Shown piece by piece: positions 1 to 6,725 of a stretch of DNA of 26,136 bases. The notes beneath the pieces were generated by a model. The model saw only the letters and a program-made list of their open reading frames with translations, was not told the origin of the DNA and did no database searches. Origin of the DNA: a virus. The number at the start of each line of letters is the position of its first letter. Positions within the stretch are counted from its first letter, which is position 1. The stretch lies in IMG/VR virus record IMGVR_UViG_3300021962_000560, positions 1 through 26,136 of that record; one strand, given 5' to 3'. Position numbers and translations under genes: made by a program.

Positions 1-164
1 GGGTGGTCTGGTCCAACGAGGAGTGGACCGAAGCGCAGTTCCCGGGCCACGGGCTGCGGCGCTTTCGCACCGACCGCATCTCGCGCCAGCCCGACGGGCT
101 CAACTGCGCCCGCGCCCTGGACAAGGCCATCCTGGCGGCCTCCGGCACCTGCCGCGAGCCCTGA
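1..164 (+). CDS. C-terminal fragment of an unrecognised host protein
   Basis: The frame reading from base 3 stays open to a TGA at 162-164 and gives about 53 residues, ending GTCREP. It is the only plus-strand frame here that I take as coding: GC-rich third positions, a stop just before the tRNA, and position outside the minus-strand prophage operon. The 5' end lies outside the window. The visible part has Trp, Phe and Arg-rich stretches (VVWSNEEW, GLRRFRTDR) and two cysteines. I do not recognise the family and assign no function. It is probably chromosomal flank rather than phage. Confidence 0.5.
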   Translation, partial: VVWSNEEWTEAQFPGHGLRRFRTDRISRQPDGLNCARALDKAILAASGTCREP

Positions 165-178
165 GGGTCAGGGGGTAA

Positions 179-255
179 TGGGGTGGTCGATGGGGCTCGA
201 ACCCACGACCGCTGGAATCACAATCCAGAGCTCTACCAACTGAGCTACGACCACC
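179..255 (-). tRNA. tRNA-His (GTG)
   Basis: Reading the minus strand gives a complete cloverleaf. The acceptor stem GTGGTCG pairs with CGACCAC, an extra G at position -1 faces C73 (the hallmark of tRNA-His), and CCA is encoded. The D-arm reads GCTCAGTTGGTAGAGC, the anticodon arm CTGGATTGTGATTCCAG carries anticodon GTG, and the T-arm contains GGTTCGAGCC. The gene is intact. The prophage lies on its 5' side, which is unusual for tRNA-targeted integration (see findings). Confidence 0.97.
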
Positions 256-267
256 GCTGCTGCAGAT

Positions 268-285
268 GTGGCACGTTTACGGCAC
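268..285. repeat. Heptamer pair 1 (GTGGCAC and ACGGCAC), 11 bp apart
   Basis: GTGGCAC at 268-274 is followed by ACGGCAC at 279-285, start to start 11 bp. The second copy is followed by AAAA, giving ACGGCACAAAA at 279-289, identical to 431-441. The arrangement resembles adjacent integrase arm-type sites on one face of the helix. Function is inferred. Confidence 0.5.
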
Positions 286-318
286 AAAACCGATCCACAC
301 CTGAGAAAACCTTAACAA

Positions 319-331
319 AATCAACTAGCTA
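319..331 (+). promoter_or_regulatory. IHF-like site
   Basis: AATCAACTAGCTA matches the IHF consensus WATCAANNNNTTR at all fixed positions except one (C in place of the first T of TTR). It sits between the two heptamer pairs, where an IHF bend would be expected in an attachment arm. One mismatch in AT-rich DNA can arise by chance. Confidence 0.3.
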
Positions 332-347
332 GAAGCGAAACCAACCA

Positions 348-358
348 GAATCACAATC
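348..358 (+). repeat. 11-bp copy of the tRNA-His anticodon-loop sequence
   Basis: GAATCACAATC occurs here and also at 215-225, inside the tRNA-His anticodon arm. Similarity stops at both edges of the 11 bases. It could be a core-type integrase site, a remnant of an earlier integration, or chance in a locally repetitive stretch (AATCAC appears twice in a row). Confidence 0.3.
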
Positions 359-430
359 ACAATACATTGAGGATTTCGCAGCGTGGGCATGTCTCATCGG
401 TGAGGTTTCCGCACATTGTGACGCCGGATG

Positions 431-448
431 ACGGCACAAAAACGGCAC
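431..448. repeat. Heptamer pair 2 (ACGGCAC twice), 11 bp apart
   Basis: ACGGCAC at 431-437 and again at 442-448 have the same 11-bp spacing as pair 1. The first copy extends to ACGGCACAAAA, matching 279-289. The pair lies just past the end of the endolysin gene, on the prophage side of the junction. Confidence 0.5.
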
Positions 449-458
449 AGGGTTCGAG

Positions 459-896
459 CTACAGCAGAGCGGCCTCGGCGGCGCGGCGGCGCACCAGGCC
501 GGGCAGGCGGCGGCCACCACCGTAGATCCAGCGCGCCAGCTCGGCGCGGGCGCCGTGGCGGTCGTCGTCGTTGACGCGGCGCCGCAGGGTGCTGGCCTGC
601 AGGTTGCCGGGGCCGAGGTTGAACGTGAAGTCCAGGATCGCGCCCTGAGCCTCGGGCGGCCATTCGGCCAATCCAGGGCACAGGCGCATGACGCGGGGGG
701 CGAGGTCGCGCAGCTCGTGCTCCAGCAGCTGCAGCGCGCGCTCGCGGTCGATGGGCGGGTCAGCCAGGGTGACGGCGGTGCCGTCTTCGTAGCGGGTGGT
801 GCCGACGCCGATGGTGGGGACGTTGGCCGGGCACAGGTACGGTTCGAGGATCAGGCCCTCGAAAGCGAGGCACAAGGCCCTGGCCGTCTCGATCAC
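459..896 (-). CDS. Endolysin, GH24 phage lysozyme (muramidase)
   Basis: The predicted 145-aa protein should cleave the MurNAc-GlcNAc bond of peptidoglycan. Glu13 (in AFEGL) is the expected general acid. Nine residues on is Cys22, and six further Thr28 (in PTIGVGTT). This is the E-8aa-D/C-5aa-T triad of the T4/P22 lysozyme family in its Cys form. A second family motif, FNLGPGNL, lies near residue 97. Length fits the family. The start is the GTG at 896, which overlaps the holin stop as GTGA; the open frame to 1058 has no phage-like sequence before it. There is no signal peptide or SAR-type membrane segment, so release should depend on a hole-forming holin. It is the last gene of the late operon. 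Confidence 0.9.
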   Translation of the reverse strand: MIETARALCLAFEGLILEPYLCPANVPTIGVGTTRYEDGTAVTLADPPIDRERALQLLEHELRDLAPRVMRLCPGLAEWPPEAQGAILDFTFNLGPGNLQASTLRRRVNDDDRHGARAELARWIYGGGRRLPGLVRRRAAEAALL

Positions 897-1360
897 TTGC
901 CCCTCTTGCCCAAGGACCGGTCGGCGTAGAAGAAACCCAGCACGGTGCCGCACAGGGTGACATCCCAGCCGTCCATCACGTAGCCCTGGGCGTGGAGCTT
1001 CAGCACCCACAGACCGAGCGCAATGGTGGCGCCTGCGGGGCGGATGATGCCGTTCCACACATCCACCACGGTGTAGCCGGTGGGCTTGAAGGCGGCCTCC
1101 ATCACCTTGCCGAAAGCCGACGCCTCGGCCACCGCGACATCGGCATCGGCCTTGACGCGCACGGTCTGGATTCCCAGGTCGTGCTGCAGGCGCAGGGCCT
1201 CAAGGCTGCGCTCATGCGCGCGGTCGTCCATGTCGCGCTGCAGGGCCAGGCGCTCCATCTCGTGCCGGTGGTCCTGGCGGCGGTTGAGCCAAGCGGACGC
1301 CTCCCCCCAGATCATGCGGAAGACGGAGCCACCAAGGAAGGACAGCAGGGCTTCGATCAT
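893..1360 (-). CDS. Holin, resembling the GTA/phage 3TM holin family
   Basis: The 155-aa protein begins with a short hydrophobic segment (residues 2-17, IEALLSFLGGSVFRMI). A charged helical stretch rich in Arg, His and Glu follows (28-70). Two C-terminal membrane segments (about 104-122 and 133-147) flank a short loop, and the tail is basic (RSLGKRGK). The segment IIRPAG before the second membrane helix and the overall plan resemble the 3TM holins of phages and gene transfer agents. The start is the ATG at 1360, overlapping the previous stop as ATGA; the longer frame to 1441 runs into that gene. Its position directly before the endolysin supports a pore-forming role in the inner membrane. Confidence 0.75.
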   Translation of the reverse strand: MIEALLSFLGGSVFRMIWGEASAWLNRRQDHRHEMERLALQRDMDDRAHERSLEALRLQHDLGIQTVRVKADADVAVAEASAFGKVMEAAFKPTGYTVVDVWNGIIRPAGATIALGLWVLKLHAQGYVMDGWDVTLCGTVLGFFYADRSLGKRGK

Positions 1361-1701
1361 TTGACCCACTTCGATCCGAATTGAACGAGGGCGAACACGG
1401 TCACCGCCAAGGCCCAGACGCCCGTGCCGCGGTTGATCCACTTTTCCAGCTTGCTGTCAATGCGGTGCAGTGACTGGGCGAAGGCGTCGCACTGCGTCTC
1501 GCAGCGCTTGAGCTGCTCAGTTATGACCGCGTGGCGATCCGTCGCCTTGGTCTCGCTGGCCGCCACCGACTTGTCGATGTACGACACCAGGTGGTGCTTC
1601 TGGTCCCGCAGCGCCGTGGACACCATCTCAGCGACAAGGAGCTTGACGTGGTCGTCAGTGACCACCCGTCGCCGATCCTCGACGTCGTAAGGCGGTGTCA
1701 C
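1357..1701 (-). CDS. C-terminally membrane-anchored coiled-coil protein, lysis cassette
   Basis: This 114-aa protein has a charged N-terminal region and a long helical stretch with heptad-like hydrophobics (about 18-90). It contains a Cys pair (C67, C71) and one C-terminal membrane helix (about 94-109, GVWALAVTVFALVQF) followed by a basic tail. The start is the GTG at 1701, overlapping the upstream stop as GTGA; the open frame extending to 1773 is a shadow of the neighbour. Position and shape suggest a holin partner or antiholin, or a role in disrupting the envelope. A classical i-spanin carries its membrane helix at the N-terminus, so I do not call it Rz. Confidence 0.65.
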   Translation of the reverse strand: MTPPYDVEDRRRVVTDDHVKLLVAEMVSTALRDQKHHLVSYIDKSVAASETKATDRHAVITEQLKRCETQCDAFAQSLHRIDSKLEKWINRGTGVWALAVTVFALVQFGSKWVK

Positions 1702-1904
1702 CTGCCGCCCCAGTGCCCGGCGAACCAGGCCACCACGCCGCCGAAGAAGCTGGCCAGCGTCATGCCGACCCACAGGCCGCCCTTGCTACGGTTGGCCAGC
1801 GCCAGCAGACGCTTGACGTCCTCTTGCATTGAGGAAACTTGACTGCGCAGGGTATGAACCTCGGCTTCCAGGCGGCCAAACTCGCGTGGATCAATTTCCG
1901 GCAT
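1698..1904 (-). CDS. Small XhlA-like protein: coiled coil plus C-terminal TM helix
   Basis: This 68-aa protein has an N-terminal amphipathic coiled coil (about 9-38, with Leu/Val heptads) and one membrane helix at about 43-63 (GLWVGMTLASFFGGVVAWFAG). This is the architecture of haemolysin XhlA-type phage proteins that work with holins. The ATG at 1904 is preceded by GAGG at a good distance. The longer open frame in this phase, up to 2366, is only the antisense-side shadow of the collar gene. It overlaps the next gene by four bases (GTGA), opening the four-gene lysis cassette. Its exact role in lysis timing is inferred from context. Confidence 0.7.
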   Translation of the reverse strand: MPEIDPREFGRLEAEVHTLRSQVSSMQEDVKRLLALANRSKGGLWVGMTLASFFGGVVAWFAGHWGGR

Positions 1905-1917
1905 GACCACCTCAGCG

Positions 1918-2541
1918 TCAGGTCTTGATGATGAAACGGATGCCCAGGTAAGGCGGCAGGTTGGCGTCAGTGGCTGACGAACCATCGGTGCTGGTGGAGC
2001 CCGACACGCTGTGCGTGTGGTTGGCGCTGACGCCTCCAGTTGTGATGGTGTGGTCGTGACTACCCGCTGCGTCCGTATCGACGGTCGCCGATGTGCCTCT
2101 TGTCTCCTGGTCGATCGCCAAAATTCCGCCGGCCCCAAGGACCGTGGGAATCCCGTGCTGGTGGCTTCCACCTGTACTCGTCGTCCCACTGTGCGAGTGG
2201 TCCGCACTTTCAGTGCTGGTCGTTGCGCTGTAAGTGTGCGAATGCGATACAAGCGTCGCATCCTTGCTGCCCCCCGTGGCCCCGACCGAGTACAGGCCAC
2301 CAGCACCGATGACCGTGCGGTCGGTGTAGTTGGGCAGGCCGAATGTTGAGCTGCCGTCTCCAGCACCGAATGTTGTACCGATCAGCGCGAACAGCGCCGC
2401 GTAGGTGGTGCGGCTGACTGCGCTGCCGTCGCACAACAAGTAGCCCACCGGCGGCGAGCTCGTTGGCCACATCTTGATTTCACCCGTTTGCGCCAGCTGC
2501 CCGTTGTTTGGTACATCGGCAAGCGTTGCAGTCTTCGTCAT
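1918..2541 (-). CDS. Phage tail-collar / fibre-tip protein with five HxH motifs
   Basis: The 207-aa protein starts with a tail-collar domain (about 18-80): GEIKMWPTSSPPVGYLLCDG, then a Gly-rich turn and FGLPNYTDRTVIGAG. It ends with the typical NLPPYLGIRFIIKT strand. Between them is a Thr/Ser/Gly-rich stretch with five H-x-H motifs at residues 100-102, 115-117, 127-129, 162-164 and 175-177. In T4 gp37, HxH repeats coordinate iron along the trimer axis, so a metal-stabilised needle is plausible here. An AGGAG precedes the ATG. The gene follows the fibre gene at 2562 and precedes lysis. It is probably a distal receptor-contacting tail part. Confidence 0.85.
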   Translation of the reverse strand: MTKTATLADVPNNGQLAQTGEIKMWPTSSPPVGYLLCDGSAVSRTTYAALFALIGTTFGAGDGSSTFGLPNYTDRTVIGAGGLYSVGATGGSKDATLVSHSHTYSATTSTESADHSHSGTTSTGGSHQHGIPTVLGAGGILAIDQETRGTSATVDTDAAGSHDHTITTGGVSANHTHSVSGSTSTDGSSATDANLPPYLGIRFIIKT

Positions 2542-2561
2542 TGGGCACTGCTCCTGCTACG

Positions 2562-3473
2562 TCAAATGAACACCCAGCCCAGCGTCGCGGAGACGTAGCA
2601 CAGGGTGATGGTCTCATTAAGGCTGCCAATGGTTAGATCGTTGGGCAGGCCTTGGATGTTGTTGCCGTTGCGCGCGACCACGCAGGTGGTGGTGCCGGAC
2701 AGGTTGCTGATGCGGACCTGGTCGCCCACGTTTGGCGTCGCCGGCAGCGTCAGCGTCAGGCTGGCCGTCAGCACGTAGATGCAGTTCTTGACCGCGTCCG
2801 TGTTGGTGCTGATGATTTGTACCGACGGGCCCGGGATGTAGGCTCCGTTAGCCACGATGTCGACGGTGTCGCCAGCTGGCAGCCCCGCCGCAAATACGAT
2901 CGAGGTGCCGTCGGTGGCCGTGAAGTCGGTGCCGTTGATCTGCTTGACGCCGTTGCGCCAGACGTCAACCGAGCCCACCGTGTAGGTGATCGAGAAGGTG
3001 GTCTGACTGGCCGTTGCGGTGTACACAACGCGTGTCGATGTCAACGACACTGCGGCCACGGCGGTATCCACGTAGCCCTTGGTCGCCGCGTCAGTAGCCA
3101 CCGAAGGCGCCGACAAGCCCTTGAGCACCGCGTTGTCGGTGCGGAACTGGATTGCCGCAGGCACCTGCACGGTGGCGTTGGTCATGCTGACCACCGCGGT
3201 GCCGCTCACCGCCAGGCCCATCTGGCTGGAACCTGGCCGGTACATGCCCGACGAGGTTTCGTTGGTGAACGCGATGCCTGGCGCACTTACCGAGCCATCG
3301 GACAGTCGGAACGGCGCCAGCATGCCGCCCTCGCCGTTGCGGCTGAGGCTGTTGGTGATCTCGTTGCCAACGTCGGACAACGTCGAGTTTGCCCAGCTGG
3401 CCTCAATGGTGGTGCCGGTCACCACCGGGTTGCCGGCCGGCAGCGTGTAGGTGCCTGATGCGTTGCGTGGCAT
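2562..3473 (-). CDS. Tail fibre protein
   Basis: The 303-aa protein opens with MPRNASGTYTLPAG and TIEASWANSTLSDVGNEI, an N-terminal block commonly seen in short-tail phage fibres and likely the virion anchor. Residues about 50-90 carry GIAFTNETSSGMYRPG, another recurring fibre segment. A short helical ATKGYVDTAVAAV segment near 130 looks like a trimerisation stalk, followed by beta-rich Thr/Val sequence with a central FSITYTVGSVDVWRNGVKQ block. The last 70 residues are beta-rich and end in LGWVFI. GGAGAA lies before the ATG. With the collar gene next door it forms the distal fibre locus. Host-receptor binding is inferred from class. Confidence 0.8.
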   Translation of the reverse strand: MPRNASGTYTLPAGNPVVTGTTIEASWANSTLSDVGNEITNSLSRNGEGGMLAPFRLSDGSVSAPGIAFTNETSSGMYRPGSSQMGLAVSGTAVVSMTNATVQVPAAIQFRTDNAVLKGLSAPSVATDAATKGYVDTAVAAVSLTSTRVVYTATASQTTFSITYTVGSVDVWRNGVKQINGTDFTATDGTSIVFAAGLPAGDTVDIVANGAYIPGPSVQIISTNTDAVKNCIYVLTASLTLTLPATPNVGDQVRISNLSGTTTCVVARNGNNIQGLPNDLTIGSLNETITLCYVSATLGWVFI

Positions 3474-3487
3474 GTCTCAGTTCTCCG

Positions 3488-5407
3488 TCATTGAGCCGCG
3501 ACCGGCAGGCCGCGCAGCAGCGCCAGCAGTTGCTGCTCGGCGGGACCCAGAGGGCGACCGGCGGCCAGCTGCTGCTCCAGGATCTCGATCATTCTCTGCG
3601 GGTTCTGCAAAGCTTCGGCCAGCGCGGCATCCTTTCGGGCGTTGGCGAAGTTACGCAGGCCTTCAAGGGATGCACGCCCCGGCGCGCCGGCCGTGTTGGC
3701 CACCGCATCGGCGACCGAGCTGGCCGCCTTGGCCGCGATGGTGTCGCTGGCGGTGTTGCTGCCGCCGCCGGCGGTTGCGCTGCGCTTGACGCCCTGGACG
3801 ATGTTCTGGGCCCGCAGGGCGCCCAGCACGGCCTCCAGGCGCGCGTTGGCGGTCGGGTCGAGCACCATCTCCTTGCGCGGGCCGCGTGCCGTGTCCAGAG
3901 CCCGCCCGAGGCCCGCCTCGGTGATCTTGGGCACATCGCCTGCCGTGTCGGCCGAGACGCCGCGCACGCGGCCCGTGGCCGGGTCGGTGAAGCTCTCGCG
4001 CACCTTGCCGGCGGCCTGGCTGGCCCGCACGATGTCGCTGTCGCGCTTGTAAGCGCCCAGCACGTCCTGCCAGCGCCCGCCGGTGGCGTTGTTCAGGATG
4101 TTGTCCACCTCGCTGAGCACCGACATCGTGGCCGGGCTCTCGCGCGGCGCAGCCTGGTAGGCGTTGGTCGGCACCATCGGCGACTTGCTGGCCAGGTTGG
4201 CGCGGATCGTCGCCAGGTGCTCCGGCCGGAAGTCAGGCCCAAGGCGGTCGATCTCGTCGGCCACCGTCTGCAGCATGGTGCGCACCGCCGGGTTGCTGGC
4301 CTCGGCCGAGCGCGCTGCGGTGTCCAGGTTGGCCCGGAAGGCGCCCAGGTCGCGCAGGAACGCCGGCTCGTTGATGGTCGACATCGCCTGGTTGTAGAGC
4401 GCCGAGCGGTTGGCAGACCGCAGCGCACGGCGCTGGCCCACCTGCTCGGCGCCACGCGTGGCCGCGGTCAGCTCGTCGGCGATTGCGCGCGCCTGCGTCT
4501 GGTCGAAGTCGTACCAGTTGGCGCCGCTCCGGGCCCGGCTGCCGGCCTCCAGGCGCGCCAGCTGGGGGTTGGCAAGGGTAGCGGCCGTCGACAGTGGAAT
4601 CGGCGCTCTGGGCGCGTTCTGGTTCGCCCTGAGAGCATCGATGGTCTGCTGCAGGACAGCCGGGCGCTGCGCCGCGTCCTCGACCAGCTCGCCGGCCACC
4701 TGCTCGCCCGCACGCTGCGCGCCGCCGCGTTGCGTAACCATGCGCCGCACCTGGTTGCCCACACCGAGCACGGCGGGCGTCACGGCGCCCATCGTCCCGC
4801 CGATGGCCATGTTCAGACCGCGGCTCTCGCCAGGGGCCACCGGGTCCAGCGCCGACAGCCCGGCGCCGGTCAGCGCCGAGTCGGCGATCAGCGCCCCGGT
4901 GCCCAAGCGGGCCACCGTCGGTGCCGCTGACATCATGCCCATGGCACGCGGCAGCGCCGTGGCAGCCCTGTAGGCCCCGCCAACGGGCAGCGCCAGCGTC
5001 GGCGCCACGTTGCCCACCACCTGCAGCGCCTTGCCGGCCAGGGGCCCGCCCGGTGACGCATCAGCCAGGCGCCGGTCGCGCGCGCGCTTGGCGCGCACCT
5101 CCTGCCTGGTCGCGTCCTGCTCCTCGGGCGTGCCGGTCATGTCGGTCCACAGCTGCTTGGCGCCCGTGGCCAGGTCCGTCATCCCCGCGCCGATGTTGGC
5201 CAGCACCTTCTGCGTGCCCGACATCGAATCCAGCACCGACTGCTGCTGCCGCTCGCGCTCAGTGTCGAAGTCGATGCGCGAGTAGAACTGCCCGGCCGGC
5301 ATGTCGGCGTAGAACTTCTTGCGGAAGCCCTGCAGGAACTCGTCGTCGCTCAAGTCCCCGTACATCGGGTACTTGGCGCGCAGCTCGGAAAGCCTGACCT
5401 GCTCCAT
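3488..5407 (-). CDS. Internal virion / DNA-ejection protein (large)
   Basis: The 639-aa protein begins with YPMYGDLSDDEFLQGFRKKFY followed by a Phe/Tyr-rich stretch. This N-terminal pattern recurs in ejected internal proteins of podoviruses. Residues about 124-218 form a long Gly/Ala-rich, weakly hydrophobic region able to contact membrane (PTLALPVGGAYRAATAL, then GLNMAIGGTMGAVTPAVLG). The rest is mostly helical, Ala/Arg-rich and without Cys. Such proteins leave the head with the DNA and help form a conduit across the envelope. It is the last of three tandem ejection-type genes, one base from the stop-start junction with 5409. The enzyme-less helical composition argues against a lytic transglycosylase domain. 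Confidence 0.7.
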   Translation of the reverse strand: MEQVRLSELRAKYPMYGDLSDDEFLQGFRKKFYADMPAGQFYSRIDFDTERERQQQSVLDSMSGTQKVLANIGAGMTDLATGAKQLWTDMTGTPEEQDATRQEVRAKRARDRRLADASPGGPLAGKALQVVGNVAPTLALPVGGAYRAATALPRAMGMMSAAPTVARLGTGALIADSALTGAGLSALDPVAPGESRGLNMAIGGTMGAVTPAVLGVGNQVRRMVTQRGGAQRAGEQVAGELVEDAAQRPAVLQQTIDALRANQNAPRAPIPLSTAATLANPQLARLEAGSRARSGANWYDFDQTQARAIADELTAATRGAEQVGQRRALRSANRSALYNQAMSTINEPAFLRDLGAFRANLDTAARSAEASNPAVRTMLQTVADEIDRLGPDFRPEHLATIRANLASKSPMVPTNAYQAAPRESPATMSVLSEVDNILNNATGGRWQDVLGAYKRDSDIVRASQAAGKVRESFTDPATGRVRGVSADTAGDVPKITEAGLGRALDTARGPRKEMVLDPTANARLEAVLGALRAQNIVQGVKRSATAGGGSNTASDTIAAKAASSVADAVANTAGAPGRASLEGLRNFANARKDAALAEALQNPQRMIEILEQQLAAGRPLGPAEQQLLALLRGLPVAAQ

Positions 5408-5408
5408 G

Positions 5409-6719
5409 TCACGGGCCTTTCTTGCGGATGCCGAAGGGGTCTTCCGGGTCGGCGCCTGCAGCCGCGCCGCCTGGAGCGCCTGGAGACTTGGGCAGGGCGC
5501 GGTTGGCGCGGGCCTTCAGCGCTTCCATGTAGACGTCGTAGGAGTTCATCTTCTGCCTGACGCTCTCGGGCTTTTCCCCGATTCGCGGAACCAGCTCGCG
5601 CACCTTCTGTTCCGCTTCGTCTTTGTTCACGCCGGCGCCGGTGGCCGCACGCAGCAAGGCCTCGGCCATCGACTCGGACGCCTGAATGAACATCTGCCGA
5701 TCGGCCGTGCTCATGGCGTATGCCACGTCGCTGCCAACGCCGGGGATCATGCCTACGGCTCGCTCGGCCACCGTCGGGTAGGCGGCCTCGGGGTTGCGCG
5801 CCATGACCGCTTTGATGTTCTTGATGGCGTTGTTGGCCTGATCAAACCAGCCCCTTGCCTTGCGCTCGTCCTCAGTCGACTCGGCGCTGCTCACTTTGGG
5901 ATTGACCTGGCCTTGGTACGGCACGGCCTGGCCCTGCTGGTCGTAGGTGAACAGCTGCCCGTTGTTGGACCGCATGATCGGCTCGTTGTTGGGGCCGCTG
6001 CCGATCTGCGTGGCCGTGCCGGCGCCCAGCACACCGCCGCCGGCCATCATGCGCGCCGTCTGGGCGTTCTGCTGGCTGATCTGCAGCTGCATCAAGCGCA
6101 GCTGGTTGACAACCTCCTGCTGCGCAGCCGTGGCCGCGGCCCGCTCCTGCGCCGTCTGAGCGCTGAGCGCCATCTGCTCGTAGGCCTTGGCCTGCTGCAG
6201 CAGGAACTCGGCGCGCTTGGCCTGCGACGCGCCCGGGTCCTTCAGGAACTGACCGTCGGGCGTCAGCATGCCGCCGGACAGCTTCATGGGCTCGCGGGCG
6301 GCCGCGGCGCGCTTAAGGTACTGCGCCTGGATGGGCTGGAAGCCCTCGCCCGCGTACTGCGCCGCCAGCGCGTTGAGCATGGACGTGTCGGCCGATTGGC
6401 CCTGCTGGCGGGCGAAGGCCTGCAGCGCCGACATGTCGGGCACGGCGTCCATGAGGTCGGCGCCCTGCTGGTACAGCTCGCCGGCCTTCTTGCGGTAGGC
6501 CTCCACCGACGACGGCAGCATCGACGGCGCCTTGGGCTTGGTGGGCGCGGCCTGGGGCTGGACGTTGGCCGTCAGCGTGCCGTGCGGCGACAGCACACTG
6601 CGCGCCTTGGGCAGACGCGACTCGCGCTGCAGGCGCCAGATCTCCTCCAGCTCCGGCAGCATGCCGGTGCTGACCGGCGCGCCCAATGTGTCGGCAGACG
6701 TCCAGTTGTCCATGGCCAA
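5409..6719 (-). CDS. Internal virion / DNA-ejection protein (medium)
   Basis: The 436-aa protein is helical and Gln/Ala-rich. Residues about 160-225 form a strongly charged, coiled-coil-like stretch (RAEFLLQQAKAYEQMALSAQ). Near 340-400 is the block RQMFIQASESMAEALLRAAT, then NKDEAEQKVRELVP, a segment I associate with podovirus DNA-transfer proteins. A short GMIPGVG turn precedes it. The tail is Gly/Pro-rich. It lies directly upstream of the large ejection protein with a one-base gap, consistent with joint assembly inside the head around the portal. The family name is inferred from these motifs and from position. Confidence 0.65.
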   Translation of the reverse strand: MAMDNWTSADTLGAPVSTGMLPELEEIWRLQRESRLPKARSVLSPHGTLTANVQPQAAPTKPKAPSMLPSSVEAYRKKAGELYQQGADLMDAVPDMSALQAFARQQGQSADTSMLNALAAQYAGEGFQPIQAQYLKRAAAAREPMKLSGGMLTPDGQFLKDPGASQAKRAEFLLQQAKAYEQMALSAQTAQERAAATAAQQEVVNQLRLMQLQISQQNAQTARMMAGGGVLGAGTATQIGSGPNNEPIMRSNNGQLFTYDQQGQAVPYQGQVNPKVSSAESTEDERKARGWFDQANNAIKNIKAVMARNPEAAYPTVAERAVGMIPGVGSDVAYAMSTADRQMFIQASESMAEALLRAATGAGVNKDEAEQKVRELVPRIGEKPESVRQKMNSYDVYMEALKARANRALPKSPGAPGGAAAGADPEDPFGIRKKGP

Positions 6720-6725
6720 GCTCCC

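Larger units (their letters stand above)
256..458. other. Non-coding, AT-richer junction; candidate prophage attachment arm
   Basis: No gene is supported between the tRNA and the endolysin stop codon. The stretch is visibly richer in A+T than the rest of the window. It holds two pairs of ACGGCAC-like heptamers, each pair with 11-bp spacing, an IHF-like sequence between them, and an 11-bp copy of the tRNA anticodon-loop sequence. These are properties of a tyrosine-integrase attachment arm. I see no convincing intrinsic terminator for the late operon here. Confidence 0.5.

Noticed and set aside
897-1058. N-terminal extension of the endolysin
   Set aside because: Basic, His-rich reading inside the holin gene; lysozyme homology begins at the GTG at 896.
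1905-2366. N-terminal extension of the 68-aa XhlA-like protein
   Set aside because: The extra residues are a frame-shifted reading of the collar gene. A ribosome site and ATG at 1904 fit the real start.
3389-4930. 513-codon plus-strand open frame
   Set aside because: Antisense to the large ejection protein; no recognisable domain and a shadow-type composition.
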